NCBI GenBank assembly: GCA_012797975.1
Contig: JAAZOD010000028.1
Location: forward strand, 43,750-107,749
DNA length: 64,000 nucleotides
Origin: Pelolinea sp.
Lineage (GTDB): Bacteria; Chloroflexota; Anaerolineae; Anaerolineales; Anaerolineaceae
Direction of reading: 5' to 3'
Shown: positions 50,066 through 58,324 of the stretch, in pieces
Position numbering within the stretch: position 1 is the first letter of the stretch
Layout of the letters: the number at the start of each line of letters is the position of its first letter
Notes under the pieces: model-generated
What the model was told of the DNA's origin: nothing
The model's input: the letters and a program-made list of their open reading frames with translations, nothing else
Database searches by the model: none
Program-made: the position numbers and the translations under genes

Positions 50066-50500
50066 ATGGAGATCGAGAAAGAGAAAAAACGATTCATCGA
50101 CACATTCCTTCAAGCACCGCTGCTGGCACGGTTGGCGACCGCCGACGGCAACGGGCAACCGCATGTCATTCCGGTCTGGTTTGGCTGGGATGGGGAAAGC
50201 ATTTGGGTCAGTTCCTATTCCAATACCCGTAAAGTATCCGACCTTGAAGCCAACCCCAAAATTGCCATCACCATTGATGTGGCCGGGGATGAGGGTGAAA
50301 CGAAAGCGGTCATTTTCGAAGGCCAAGCAGAGCTGGTCAAAGGACCTGCCGATTTTCTGCACAGCCAATTCCTGTGGATCTACACACGCTATCTGGGAGA
50401 AGAAGGTGTGCTGGCAAAAAGCCCGCAGGAATGGATCGCCGATCCGCACAATTTGCTGATCAAGCTCACCCCTCAGAAAGTTTTCACCTGGCAGTGGTAG
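50066..50500 (+). CDS. Pyridoxamine 5'-phosphate oxidase-fold (split-barrel flavin/F420) protein
   Basis: The 144-residue protein has the PNPOx-like pattern: LLARLATADGNGQPHVIPVWF, SYSNTRKVSDLEANPKIAITID and a C-terminal PHNLLIKLTPQKVFTW. The family binds FMN, F420 or heme breakdown products; which one applies here is not clear. A GAAAGGA ribosome site precedes the ATG. It is monocistronic. Confidence 0.85.
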   Translation: MEIEKEKKRFIDTFLQAPLLARLATADGNGQPHVIPVWFGWDGESIWVSSYSNTRKVSDLEANPKIAITIDVAGDEGETKAVIFEGQAELVKGPADFLHSQFLWIYTRYLGEEGVLAKSPQEWIADPHNLLIKLTPQKVFTWQW

Positions 50501-50600
50501 AACACGCTTCCTTTAATAAACAGGTCATTCACCCGATCTGCCATCGTGCCTACCTGCTCGCTTCAAGCCATTCAATGCACTCACTTGCTTTTATGTGTTG

Positions 50601-50649
50601 TTGACATACGGTGGTTAATACCAGTAGAATTAGGAGAATAATACTAGTA
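50601..50649 (+). promoter_or_regulatory. Promoter and repeated motif before the nucleoside phosphorylase pair
   Basis: TTGACA (50601-50606), 18 bases, then TAGAAT (50625-50630). Two ten-base copies, AATACCAGTA (50617-50626) and AATACTAGTA (50640-50649), flank the -10 element 23 bases apart, about two helical turns, which fits a regulator binding to one DNA face. Confidence 0.65.
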
Positions 50650-50661
50650 AGGAGAAATATT

Positions 50662-51417
50662 ATGAATCAAGAAGCCCCACACCGCCAGCATCACATTGAT
50701 ATGCTGCCGGGCGACATCGCCCCCACCGTTCTGGTTCCAGGCGATCCTGGACGGGTCGAGCTGTTCGCCGAGCACATGGATGAGGCGCACAAAGTAGCAC
50801 AAAAACGTGAATATCTTACCTATACCGGGAAAAAGGATGGCATAGCCATCAGTTGCACCAGTTGCGGCCTTGGACCTTCGCCGACAGCGATCGGCACAGA
50901 GGAACTGATCCGTATTGGAGCAAAGAACATCATCCGCATGGGTACCTGTGGGGCGATCCAACCATTCATGAAAGCGGGCGATATCATCATTGCCACCGGT
51001 GCAGTGCGCGGCGAGCGCGCTACGGAGGAATTCATCTCCATTGATTACCCTGCCATTTCCAGCCATTTCATCGTGCGCGCATCCATCGAGGCCTGCAAAC
51101 GCCTCGGACTCACCTATCATGCCGGCCTGGTGCGCACGCACGATGCCTTTTACCTTGAATCACCCTGGGCATTTGGCGATTACAAGGCCCGCCTGCAAAA
51201 ATGGGTGGACCTGGGCGTATTGGCCGTGGAAAACGAAGCAGCCACCATGCTGGTGATCGCCAGCATGCAAGGTGTGCGGGCGGGTGCCATCCTCTTGAGC
51301 AGCGACCCTATTTTCGGAGGCAGCGAAAACGATCCCGATCTGGACGAGCACAAGAAGAACCTGGTGCGCGTGGGCATCGAGACAGCCAAGATCCTGCATG
51401 AAATGGGTCTGGATTAG
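50662..51417 (+). CDS. Nucleoside phosphorylase I family protein (uridine-phosphorylase-like), first of two
   Basis: The start at 50662 (MNQEAPHRQ) follows TAAGGAG. The family motifs are HHIDMLPGDIAPTVLVPGDPGRV with the phosphate-binding GDPxR, ISCTSCGLGPSPTAIGTEEL, IIRMGTCGAIQP and LAVENEAATMLVIA, where the ribose-binding EMES of E. coli Udp reads ENEA. The length (251) matches Udp. It would turn a nucleoside and phosphate into base and ribose-1-phosphate, which DeoB at 53806 can convert to ribose-5-phosphate. Base preference is open. Confidence 0.87.
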   Translation: MNQEAPHRQHHIDMLPGDIAPTVLVPGDPGRVELFAEHMDEAHKVAQKREYLTYTGKKDGIAISCTSCGLGPSPTAIGTEELIRIGAKNIIRMGTCGAIQPFMKAGDIIIATGAVRGERATEEFISIDYPAISSHFIVRASIEACKRLGLTYHAGLVRTHDAFYLESPWAFGDYKARLQKWVDLGVLAVENEAATMLVIASMQGVRAGAILLSSDPIFGGSENDPDLDEHKKNLVRVGIETAKILHEMGLD

Positions 51418-51443
51418 GTGAAAGGAAAATTGGAGAGATAACC

Positions 51444-52193
51444 ATGGAAAAACAACACCATATTCAACTTTTGCCGGGGGATGTTGGCGAAACAGTATTT
51501 CTGCCAGGCGATGTGAGCCGCGCCAAGGTCATTGCCGACCATTTTGACAGTGCCGAGCTGGTGGCATCCAACCGCCAGTACAACACGTACACCGGCCTGT
51601 ACAAGGGCATCAAGGTGAGCGTCACTTCCACCGGCATCGGTGGGGCAGCCGCTGCCATTGCCATCGAAGAACTGGTCAAAGTTGGCGCCAAGAATTTCAT
51701 CCGCATCGGCACAGGCGGGATGTTCCAGACCTGGCTGCCGGTGCCCGGGATTTTGGTGATCACCGGTGCGGTCAGCGGGGATGGATTGACCCGTGAATAT
51801 TTTCCGCAGGGCTTTCCGGCGGTGGCTGATTTTGAGACCGTGGAAGCCATGCTGGCATCCGCCAAGGAACTGGGCATCGAAGTGCACGAGGGGTATGAGT
51901 GGTCGCACGATTCCTTCTATGCCGGATCGGTATTCTCGAATCTGGATATTTTGGAGATCGAAAAGCCCTGGATCGACGCAGGGGTGCTGATCGCCTCTCA
52001 GGAGGCATCCACCGTCTTGACCCTGTCGATGGCACGCAAATGCCGCGGCGGCGTCATCCTGGCATCCGCCGGCTGCCACCAGCATCCGGAAATCTCCGCC
52101 ACGCCCGAGCAGATGGTGAAAGCCATCTCCGACGCGACGAAGATCTCGCTCGAGACAGCGCTCAAATTGCATAAGCTGGATCACGGAGCATAA
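51444..52193 (+). CDS. Nucleoside phosphorylase I family protein (uridine-phosphorylase-like), second of two
   Basis: It has the same fold as its neighbour: HHIQLLPGDVGETVFLPGDVSRAKVI with the GDPxR Pro changed to Val, VSVTSTGIGGAAAAIAIEEL, FIRIGTGGMFQ and GVLIASQEASTVLTLSMA. The ribose/base site (SQEAST) differs from the first copy (ENEAAT), suggesting another substrate. The length is 249. It lies 26 bases after the first copy and shares its transcript; a terminator follows. Confidence 0.86.
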   Translation: MEKQHHIQLLPGDVGETVFLPGDVSRAKVIADHFDSAELVASNRQYNTYTGLYKGIKVSVTSTGIGGAAAAIAIEELVKVGAKNFIRIGTGGMFQTWLPVPGILVITGAVSGDGLTREYFPQGFPAVADFETVEAMLASAKELGIEVHEGYEWSHDSFYAGSVFSNLDILEIEKPWIDAGVLIASQEASTVLTLSMARKCRGGVILASAGCHQHPEISATPEQMVKAISDATKISLETALKLHKLDHGA

Positions 52194-52221
52194 AAGCTAG
52201 CAAACATTATTCCAGAAACCA

Positions 52222-52256
52222 AAAAAGACCTTTTCTTTACAGGAAGAGGTCTTTTT
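52222..52256. terminator. Bidirectional intrinsic terminator
   Basis: AAAAAGACC pairs with GGTCTTTTT around a T-rich loop, between the phosphorylase pair and the convergent methyltransferase gene. Confidence 0.85.
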
Positions 52257-52258
52257 AG

Positions 52259-53119
52259 TCACTTTCTTTCCAGCACCAAATGATAGCCGGTGGGAGCAGG
52301 ATACTCTACCGTCTGAGGGTCCCTGACATAGGGCTGCACGGAAGAACCGCCCAGCATCTTTGCCAGGACTTGCATATGGGACAAGAGCACCTGATCAAAC
52401 TTTCGGCCCAACCAGCCCCGTCCTGCCGACCCCCAAAACCGGTAATAGTGCAAACTTTCTTGAATGACCCCGCGCGGATCGTAGAATCCTTCCATGTGGT
52501 CAACTAAATAGCCAGCTCTCTCAGCCAGATGATGCAGCGCATAATGGGTCAAGCGCTGATAATCGAGCGGTGCCTGGTGGATTTTCAGGTAAAAGGGAAC
52601 AGCGATGACAACCTTGCCGTTTGGTTTCAACAGCGGCCGGATTGTCTGCAGCATTTCCAACGGCGAAGAAACATGCTCCAGCACATTCATCAGCAAAACC
52701 ACATTGAAGCTGGAGGGAGAAAAAGGATTGAGCTGGATAAGGTCACACACCACATCCACTGCCGGGTAAGGGTAGACATCCAGCAGGATATGGGGAAAGT
52801 CAGCGTAAAAGGGAAGAAAATCCCCATGCCCCGCACCCACATCCAGGATCAGGGAATCTTTGGAGAGTTCTTGAAGCTGTGATCTTAGAAAAACCCCGTT
52901 GGCCCGGCGCCAGGCAGTATCCTTACCCGTGCCGCGCTCTCGGAATTCTGACGGATTGATATTTTCGGGGACCTGTGTAAAGAGGATCGCGTTTTCTTTT
53001 TGAAGATAAATATGATGGCATTTCCTGCAAAAGATCTGTCCATCGTTTATCTTCAGGGATTTGCGGCAGGAGGGACAAACCAAAACCTCCAATAAGCTCT
53101 CATTTTTATTTTGCAGCAT
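52259..53119 (-). CDS. SAM-dependent methyltransferase with N-terminal zinc ribbon
   Basis: An N-terminal Trm112-like ribbon (VCPSCRKSLKINDGQIFCRKC) is joined to a class I methyltransferase: SLILDVGAGHGDFLPFYAD is motif I, and FNVVLLMNVLEHVSSP gives motif post-I to II. The rest is typical of Methyltransf_11-type enzymes acting on small molecules or lipids. The start is at 53119, since the preceding codon is GTG and GAGGGG lies just upstream. The substrate is unknown. Confidence 0.85.
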   Translation of the reverse strand: MLQNKNESLLEVLVCPSCRKSLKINDGQIFCRKCHHIYLQKENAILFTQVPENINPSEFRERGTGKDTAWRRANGVFLRSQLQELSKDSLILDVGAGHGDFLPFYADFPHILLDVYPYPAVDVVCDLIQLNPFSPSSFNVVLLMNVLEHVSSPLEMLQTIRPLLKPNGKVVIAVPFYLKIHQAPLDYQRLTHYALHHLAERAGYLVDHMEGFYDPRGVIQESLHYYRFWGSAGRGWLGRKFDQVLLSHMQVLAKMLGGSSVQPYVRDPQTVEYPAPTGYHLVLERK

Positions 53120-53314
53120 CACCCCTCGCTCTGGTTTTCAATCACATAAGTTATCGTTTCATTTATATTTCGGTTGGATTCCTTAGTAATAGCATACAAA
53201 GCGCTATTATTAATTTCAACTTTTTTTATTTAGTCCTTTCCTTATTCTACATCGATAGATTAACATATCACCACAAATGGTCACTCAGAGATTTAAAAAC
53301 ACTGGACTTAAATC

Positions 53315-53349
53315 AAAACGGAGCAATAAAACAATTGCTCCGTTTTTTT
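53315..53349. terminator. Intrinsic terminator downstream of the cold-shock gene
   Basis: A 13-bp stem with a GGAGCAAT core and a short loop has T runs on both sides, 20 bases after the stop at 53369. Confidence 0.88.
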
Positions 53350-53368
53350 CTTCATTTATTGGAAGATC

Positions 53369-53578
53369 TCAGAGTACGACGACGTTCTCAGCTTGCAAAC
53401 CCTTAGGGCCTTTTGCAACGGTGAACTCTACGCGCTGTCCTTCTTCCAGATTGCGATAACCATCACCAACGATGGCATTGAAATGGACGAAGATATCCTC
53501 GCCCTGTGCACGGGTAATGAAACCGTAGCCCTTGCTACCATTGAACCATTTTACCGTGCCTTGTTCTTTTTCAGACAT
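53369..53578 (-). CDS. Cold-shock domain protein (CspA family)
   Basis: The 69-residue OB-fold protein has both RNA-binding motifs: KGYGFIT (RNP1) and DIFVHFNAI (RNP2), preceded by GTVKWFNG. The start is at 53578 (MSEKEQG) after AAAGGAG. Such proteins act as RNA chaperones. An AT-rich leader upstream may carry temperature control, but no structure was worked out. Confidence 0.95.
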   Translation of the reverse strand: MSEKEQGTVKWFNGSKGYGFITRAQGEDIFVHFNAIVGDGYRNLEEGQRVEFTVAKGPKGLQAENVVVL

Positions 53579-53760
53579 GACTTGGAACTCCTTTCTTATA
53601 AGTATTGCCGGGTCAAGTAAGTGTTCCAAATCAAGATATTACTCTTTGCATTAGAACTTTTATTAATCAAGCGATTTAGTTTACCCCATATTTCAAATCC
53701 GTGTGTTAACAGATTATCAGATCCGTACCCAGATTAATACCCTGTTCTAAAGCCACAGAG

Positions 53761-53766
53761 TATAAT
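53761..53766 (+). promoter_or_regulatory. -10 element of the phosphopentomutase gene
   Basis: TATAAT stands 40 bases before the ATG at 53806; the -35 element is weak. A ribosome site, AGGAAAAG, lies before the start. Confidence 0.5.
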
Positions 53767-53805
53767 ACAAAGCCTACTATCTACACTTTAAACAGGAAAA
53801 GAATT

Positions 53806-54984
53806 ATGAACATTAGACGGATCGCAGTGATCGTACTGGATGGCGTCGGTGTCGGTGAACTGCCGGATGCCGGCGCTTATGGGGATATCGGCAGCAATTC
53901 GCTCTCGAACACCGCCCGTGTGTTGGGCGGATTGAACATGCCCAATATGGGCGAGATGGGGTTGGGGAACATCACGCCCGTGCTGGGCGTGCCGCCACGC
54001 GAACAAACCCGCGGGGCTTATGGAAAATGCCGTGAAGCATCCAAAGGGAAAGATTCCGTTACCGGTCACTGGGAATTGATGGGGGTTGAAGTGAAAAGGC
54101 CCTTTCCCACCTATCCCAACGGTTTTCCCAAAGAAGTGCTGGATGAATTTACCCACCTGAGCGGTTATGAAGTGCTGGGAAACAAAGCCGCATCCGGTAC
54201 GGAAATATTGAAAGAGCTCGGCGAAGAGCACATGCGGACGAAAAAACTGATCGTGTATACTTCCGCCGATTCGGTCTTTCAGATCGCCGCTCACGAAGAT
54301 GTTGTGCCGGTTGAAGAGTTGTATCGCGTCTGTTCGATCGCGCGTGAAATGCTGAAAGGCGACCATGCCGTAGGACGGGTGATCGCACGTCCTTTCAGCG
54401 GGACAAGTGCGGAAAATTTCGCGCGAACCAAGCGCCGTCATGATTATCCGTTGCTGGCTCCTACCGATACCATGCTTGACACATTGCTGAAGGCAGGGCA
54501 CAAAGTCTATGCCACCGGCAAGATCGATGATCTATTTGGCAATCGTGGCATCAGCAAGACGCATCACTCGGTCTTCAATATGGAAAGCATCCAGGCCATG
54601 GTCGATTTCATGGATGAGGATTTCAGCGGGCTGCTCTTTGCCAATTTGGTGGAATTCGATATGACCTATGGTCACCGCAATGACGTCAAGGGATACGGGC
54701 AAAAACTGGAAGAATTTGATGCCTATGTTCCCGCCATCCGAGAAAAAATGCGGGACACCGATTTTGCCATGATCGTGGCAGATCACGGGGTAGACCCCAC
54801 CACCGAAAGCACCGATCATTCCCGTGAATATATCCCCTTGCTCGTTTTTGGGAAACAGATCAGGAACAATGTGAATTTGGGCACCCGGCAGTCTTTTGCC
54901 GATGTGGCAGCCACTATTGGTGAAGCTTTTCAGGTAAAAGCTCCCAAGATCGGCACAAGCTTCTTCAAAGAGATCCTACGATAA
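53806..54984 (+). CDS. deoB: Phosphopentomutase
   Basis: DeoB motifs are intact: IAVIVLDGVGVGELPDA with the metal Asp, KGKDSVTGHWELMGV with the phosphorylated Thr region, TYGHRNDVKGY and VADHGVDPTTESTDHSREYIP with the remaining metal ligands. The length (392) is normal. The enzyme interconverts ribose-1-phosphate or deoxyribose-1-phosphate and the 5-phosphates, directly following the phosphorylase step encoded by the gene pair at 50.7-52.2 kb. Confidence 0.96.
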   Translation: MNIRRIAVIVLDGVGVGELPDAGAYGDIGSNSLSNTARVLGGLNMPNMGEMGLGNITPVLGVPPREQTRGAYGKCREASKGKDSVTGHWELMGVEVKRPFPTYPNGFPKEVLDEFTHLSGYEVLGNKAASGTEILKELGEEHMRTKKLIVYTSADSVFQIAAHEDVVPVEELYRVCSIAREMLKGDHAVGRVIARPFSGTSAENFARTKRRHDYPLLAPTDTMLDTLLKAGHKVYATGKIDDLFGNRGISKTHHSVFNMESIQAMVDFMDEDFSGLLFANLVEFDMTYGHRNDVKGYGQKLEEFDAYVPAIREKMRDTDFAMIVADHGVDPTTESTDHSREYIPLLVFGKQIRNNVNLGTRQSFADVAATIGEAFQVKAPKIGTSFFKEILR

Positions 54985-54985
54985 T

Positions 54986-55020
54986 GAAAAAACTCCCCTG
55001 ATAACTCAGGGGAGTTTTTT
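54986..55020 (+). terminator. Intrinsic terminator after deoB
   Basis: AAAAAACTCCCCTGA pairs with TCAGGGGAGTTTTTT around a short loop two bases after the stop codon. Confidence 0.92.
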
Positions 55021-55066
55021 ACCTGCAGCAACCACTTCCTTTACAAAATTTACGCAAAATGGTATT

Positions 55067-55282
55067 TCAAAACGAGAGGGGTAAGATTGGCCCGGGGTCG
55101 TTATCCCAAACCACATACCATTTTTTACCGCAATTTGGGCAGGTCATTTCCAGATTGTAATTACCTGGTTCTGTTTGATAGAAAAAGGGAACATAGTCAC
55201 CCTTGGCAGGCCATTCTCTCGCTTTTTGAGACTTCCAACAATGCTGGCAGACCAGGTCTCCGGCAAATTGTGATAGATGCAT
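55067..55282 (-). CDS. Small zinc-ribbon-like protein
   Basis: The start is at 55282 (MHLSQFAG) after AGGAGGAAAG; the frame extends upstream but without a ribosome site. The 71-residue product has two Cys pairs, CQHC and CPNCGKKWYVVWD, spaced for one zinc site. The C-terminal pair with a following aromatic strand resembles generic zinc-ribbon proteins. I do not recognise the function; the gene stands alone. Confidence 0.7.
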   Translation of the reverse strand: MHLSQFAGDLVCQHCWKSQKAREWPAKGDYVPFFYQTEPGNYNLEMTCPNCGKKWYVVWDNDPGPILPLSF

Positions 55283-55440
55283 GCTTTCCTCCTTTTTTAG
55301 ATTTTTCAACATCCCTTCAACCAACAACCTTTTCAAGAGGGAGCAATGGACACCCTGACCCCCTGTACTTGAAATTATACAGACATTGCAATCAAATTCA
55401 ACCTTCCTATTCTTTTATGAGTTCCTCTACCGGTTGAAAG

Positions 55441-57933
55441 TCATGAAGGGCTAAAGGCCTGGGTCTGAAAGCTATCCGCTGCGGGAAATTGATAACCCAC
55501 TTCGAACACGTCCAAACAGGCATTGACCACATCTTCATCATACAAGATACCCTTGTTCGCGGTTATTTCCTTTCGGGCAGCGTCAAAACCCAAGGCCGGC
55601 CGGTATGGGCGATGAGAAGACATGGCTTCAACCACATCCGCCACTCCGATAATGCGTGCTTCCAAAAGGATATCCTCTCCTTTTATTGAGCTTGGATAAC
55701 CAGTGCCATTCATGCGTTCATGGTGCTGGTAAACGATTTGAGCCAGAGGCCAGGGAAACTCGATATTTTTCAACATGTCAAAGCCCACCTGCGAATGCAT
55801 TTTCACCAAATTGTATTCAATGATACTCAGTTTGCCTGGTTTGCTGAGGATCTCTGCCGGAATGGCGATCTTCCCCAGATCATGGATGATCCCTGCAATG
55901 CGCACTCCCTCGATTTGATCCGCTGATAGCCGTAAATGGATGGCAATTGTCGCCGCCAAATCGCCCACTCTTTTTTGATGGCCAGCGGTGTATGGATCGC
56001 GCATTTCCACAATCAAAGCGATAGTTCGGATGACACCGTTCATTGTTTGCTGCAATTTTGCCGCCAGGCGCGTTTTTGCCCATGCGGCCGCAAGTTGATT
56101 GGCGAAGGCGGTAATGGTCGGAACATCTTCCCCGGTCAAATTTTTCGATTGCACAAAAAAAATGCCAAGTACGGTATTTTCGACAATAAGCGGTGTGACG
56201 ATCACTCCAGCATGCCGGGGGAATCTATTCAAACCGGCTGGTATTTGGCCGATATATTGCGAGGGTACCGTTTCCAAAATCCGTTCAATGTCTTTAACAA
56301 AAACAGATTCTCTTTTTTGCACCACCTCGTTGAAAGTTACAACCGCATCCAAGGGCAATGAAAAATTCTCTTCACATACTTTTTGACTTTCAGGAAGTTT
56401 ATTCCGTTGAGAGAAATCGACCGAAAAGAAAGTTGAGAAAACATTACTTTTTATATTATCAACGGAAAGCAAGGCACAAGCCAGGCCCAGTTTATCCAGC
56501 TCCGCTGCAACTGCAAAATAGATCGCAGCAGGTGTTAATGTGGTGGCGGTGGCCACGGCAGCTCTGTTGAGAGCGGTGATAAACTGTTCCGCTTTTTTAC
56601 GTCGGGTGATATCCCGCAAGATGATCGTGGAACCCAACTCCTTCCCCATATAAGTAAAGGTCATTTCAACATCAAGCAAACGTCCATCTTTCGTGAGCAG
56701 TTGAGTTTCCAGGGATTGTACAAAGCCTTTTTCTTTGGTCTCTTTTAAAATACCTTCCATTAACTTTTTATTTTCTTCTGGCAGCAAGGCATCCGGTGGA
56801 TAACCGATCCTCTCCTGTTTGGTATAGCCAAAGATCTCTTCTGCTCCCCTGCTCCAATCGGTGATGATCTCATCATCGTTGATGGTCGCAATGGCATCAA
56901 TGGATGTTTCGACCAGCGTGCGGTAGCGAAATTCAGATTGCTTGATCTGTTCGAACAAATGATTCTTTTCGATGACCACAGTGACATTATTCACAATGGT
57001 CACCAAATCACGAACGATCTTTTCATTGAACTTCTCTTCCGCATTACTCAGGAAAGCCCAAACCCCCATTAAATGATCTTCATATACAGCCGGCAAAAAG
57101 AGGGCAGACCGGATGGAAGGAATAACCGCCATCCATACAGGATCTGAAAAGTCCTTATTGATCACAAGCGATTCGTGGGTTTGCCCAATCTTTCCGACCC
57201 ACCCCTTTTCCATCCCCGACGAAAACTTCCAATCTCTCTGCAGTTGTACAAAATCTTTCGGTGAAAATCCACTGCCAGCTTTCAGCCGCAGATCCGTACT
57301 TCCATCTTTTTGTTCGAAATACGCCACATGCGTACAGCCAGTCGCAACGATGATCCGGTCTGAGATAAAGGAAAGCAGTTCATCCTGAGAGATGGAAGCG
57401 GTCAAATCGATGCTGGTCTGAAAAAGGGTGGACAACCGTTTGTTCACCTGCTCCAGTTCCATCATTTTATCTTCCATCTTACGGATCAATGCTTCGTTAT
57501 ACTTCTTGAAAAATACCTTTTCCTCCGTGATCGGTTCTTGAACGGGTTTAAGTTTTTTCTTCTTGTACTCGTCCAATACCTCTTTGACAAGGTAAGCCAG
57601 CTCTTCCACTTCTGCCGGTTTACGAACGAAACGTTCTGCGCCCAGACTCAAAGCAAAATCTTCATCTTTTGGATCCGTATAGGTTGCCGTATAGAAGATG
57701 AACGGAATTCCCTTTAATTGTTCGTCCGTTTTCCACTGTCGGCATAAACTGAAACCGTCCATCCCCGGCATGAGAATATCGGAAATGATCAGGTCCGGAG
57801 GCGAAGCATGAGCAGTTTCCAATGCCGCAATGCCGTTTTGTGCAGGTACAACCTGATAGCCCAATCCTTCCAGGAGCAACTTTAGAATATACCGATTCTG
57901 TTCGTTATCATCGACAACAATGATCTTTGTCAT
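55441..57933 (-). CDS. Response regulator with GAF-PAS-GAF and HD-GYP domains
   Basis: From the start at 57933 (MTKIIVVDDNEQN) the 830-residue protein has a receiver (about 1-125, phospho-acceptor Asp in ISDILMPG), a short coiled linker, a GAF domain (about 165-330), a PAS domain (about 335-450, with ITDWSRGAEEIFGYTKQERIG), a second GAF (about 465-620), and an HD-GYP phosphodiesterase domain with IIHDLGK and HHERMNGTGYP. HD-GYP proteins break down cyclic di-GMP. It is the last gene of a three-gene signalling transcript with a histidine kinase and a stand-alone receiver. Confidence 0.9.
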   Translation of the reverse strand: MTKIIVVDDNEQNRYILKLLLEGLGYQVVPAQNGIAALETAHASPPDLIISDILMPGMDGFSLCRQWKTDEQLKGIPFIFYTATYTDPKDEDFALSLGAERFVRKPAEVEELAYLVKEVLDEYKKKKLKPVQEPITEEKVFFKKYNEALIRKMEDKMMELEQVNKRLSTLFQTSIDLTASISQDELLSFISDRIIVATGCTHVAYFEQKDGSTDLRLKAGSGFSPKDFVQLQRDWKFSSGMEKGWVGKIGQTHESLVINKDFSDPVWMAVIPSIRSALFLPAVYEDHLMGVWAFLSNAEEKFNEKIVRDLVTIVNNVTVVIEKNHLFEQIKQSEFRYRTLVETSIDAIATINDDEIITDWSRGAEEIFGYTKQERIGYPPDALLPEENKKLMEGILKETKEKGFVQSLETQLLTKDGRLLDVEMTFTYMGKELGSTIILRDITRRKKAEQFITALNRAAVATATTLTPAAIYFAVAAELDKLGLACALLSVDNIKSNVFSTFFSVDFSQRNKLPESQKVCEENFSLPLDAVVTFNEVVQKRESVFVKDIERILETVPSQYIGQIPAGLNRFPRHAGVIVTPLIVENTVLGIFFVQSKNLTGEDVPTITAFANQLAAAWAKTRLAAKLQQTMNGVIRTIALIVEMRDPYTAGHQKRVGDLAATIAIHLRLSADQIEGVRIAGIIHDLGKIAIPAEILSKPGKLSIIEYNLVKMHSQVGFDMLKNIEFPWPLAQIVYQHHERMNGTGYPSSIKGEDILLEARIIGVADVVEAMSSHRPYRPALGFDAARKEITANKGILYDEDVVNACLDVFEVGYQFPAADSFQTQAFSPS

Positions 57934-57952
57934 TTCCAACCACTTTCTTTCG

Positions 57953-58321
57953 CTAAGAACGAAAATACTTTTCAATATTGAAGAGGAACGTTTCCGGATC
58001 GATAGGTTTTGTAATATGATCCGTGCAACCGGCAGCCAGTGCTTTTTCCCGATCGCCAGGCATGGCAAAAGAGGTAATGGCAACAATTGGCACAATTTGG
58101 ATGCTCTCGATTTTTCTCAGTTCGGTGGCTACCGCATAACCATCCATGATCGGCAGTTGGATATCCAGCAAGATCATATCAGGCGCATCATTCTTTGCCA
58201 TTTCAATCCCGTCAATCCCATTTTGAGCATAGAGCACTCGGTATCCATGCTTTTCCAGAATAAACGTTACCAGATAACGATTTTGTTCATTGTCTTCAAT
58301 TAACAGTATTGTTCTTCCCAT
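57953..58321 (-). CDS. Single-domain response regulator (CheY-like receiver)
   Basis: The 122-residue protein is one receiver: TILLIEDNEQN with the acidic pair, MILLDIQLPIMDG with the phospho-acceptor Asp, VAITSFAM and AGCTDHITKPID with the conserved Lys. It has no output domain. It sits between the kinase (3-base gap) and the HD-GYP regulator, and may pass or sink phosphate in the same pathway. Confidence 0.93.
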   Translation of the reverse strand: MGRTILLIEDNEQNRYLVTFILEKHGYRVLYAQNGIDGIEMAKNDAPDMILLDIQLPIMDGYAVATELRKIESIQIVPIVAITSFAMPGDREKALAAGCTDHITKPIDPETFLFNIEKYFRS

Positions 58322-58324
58322 TTT

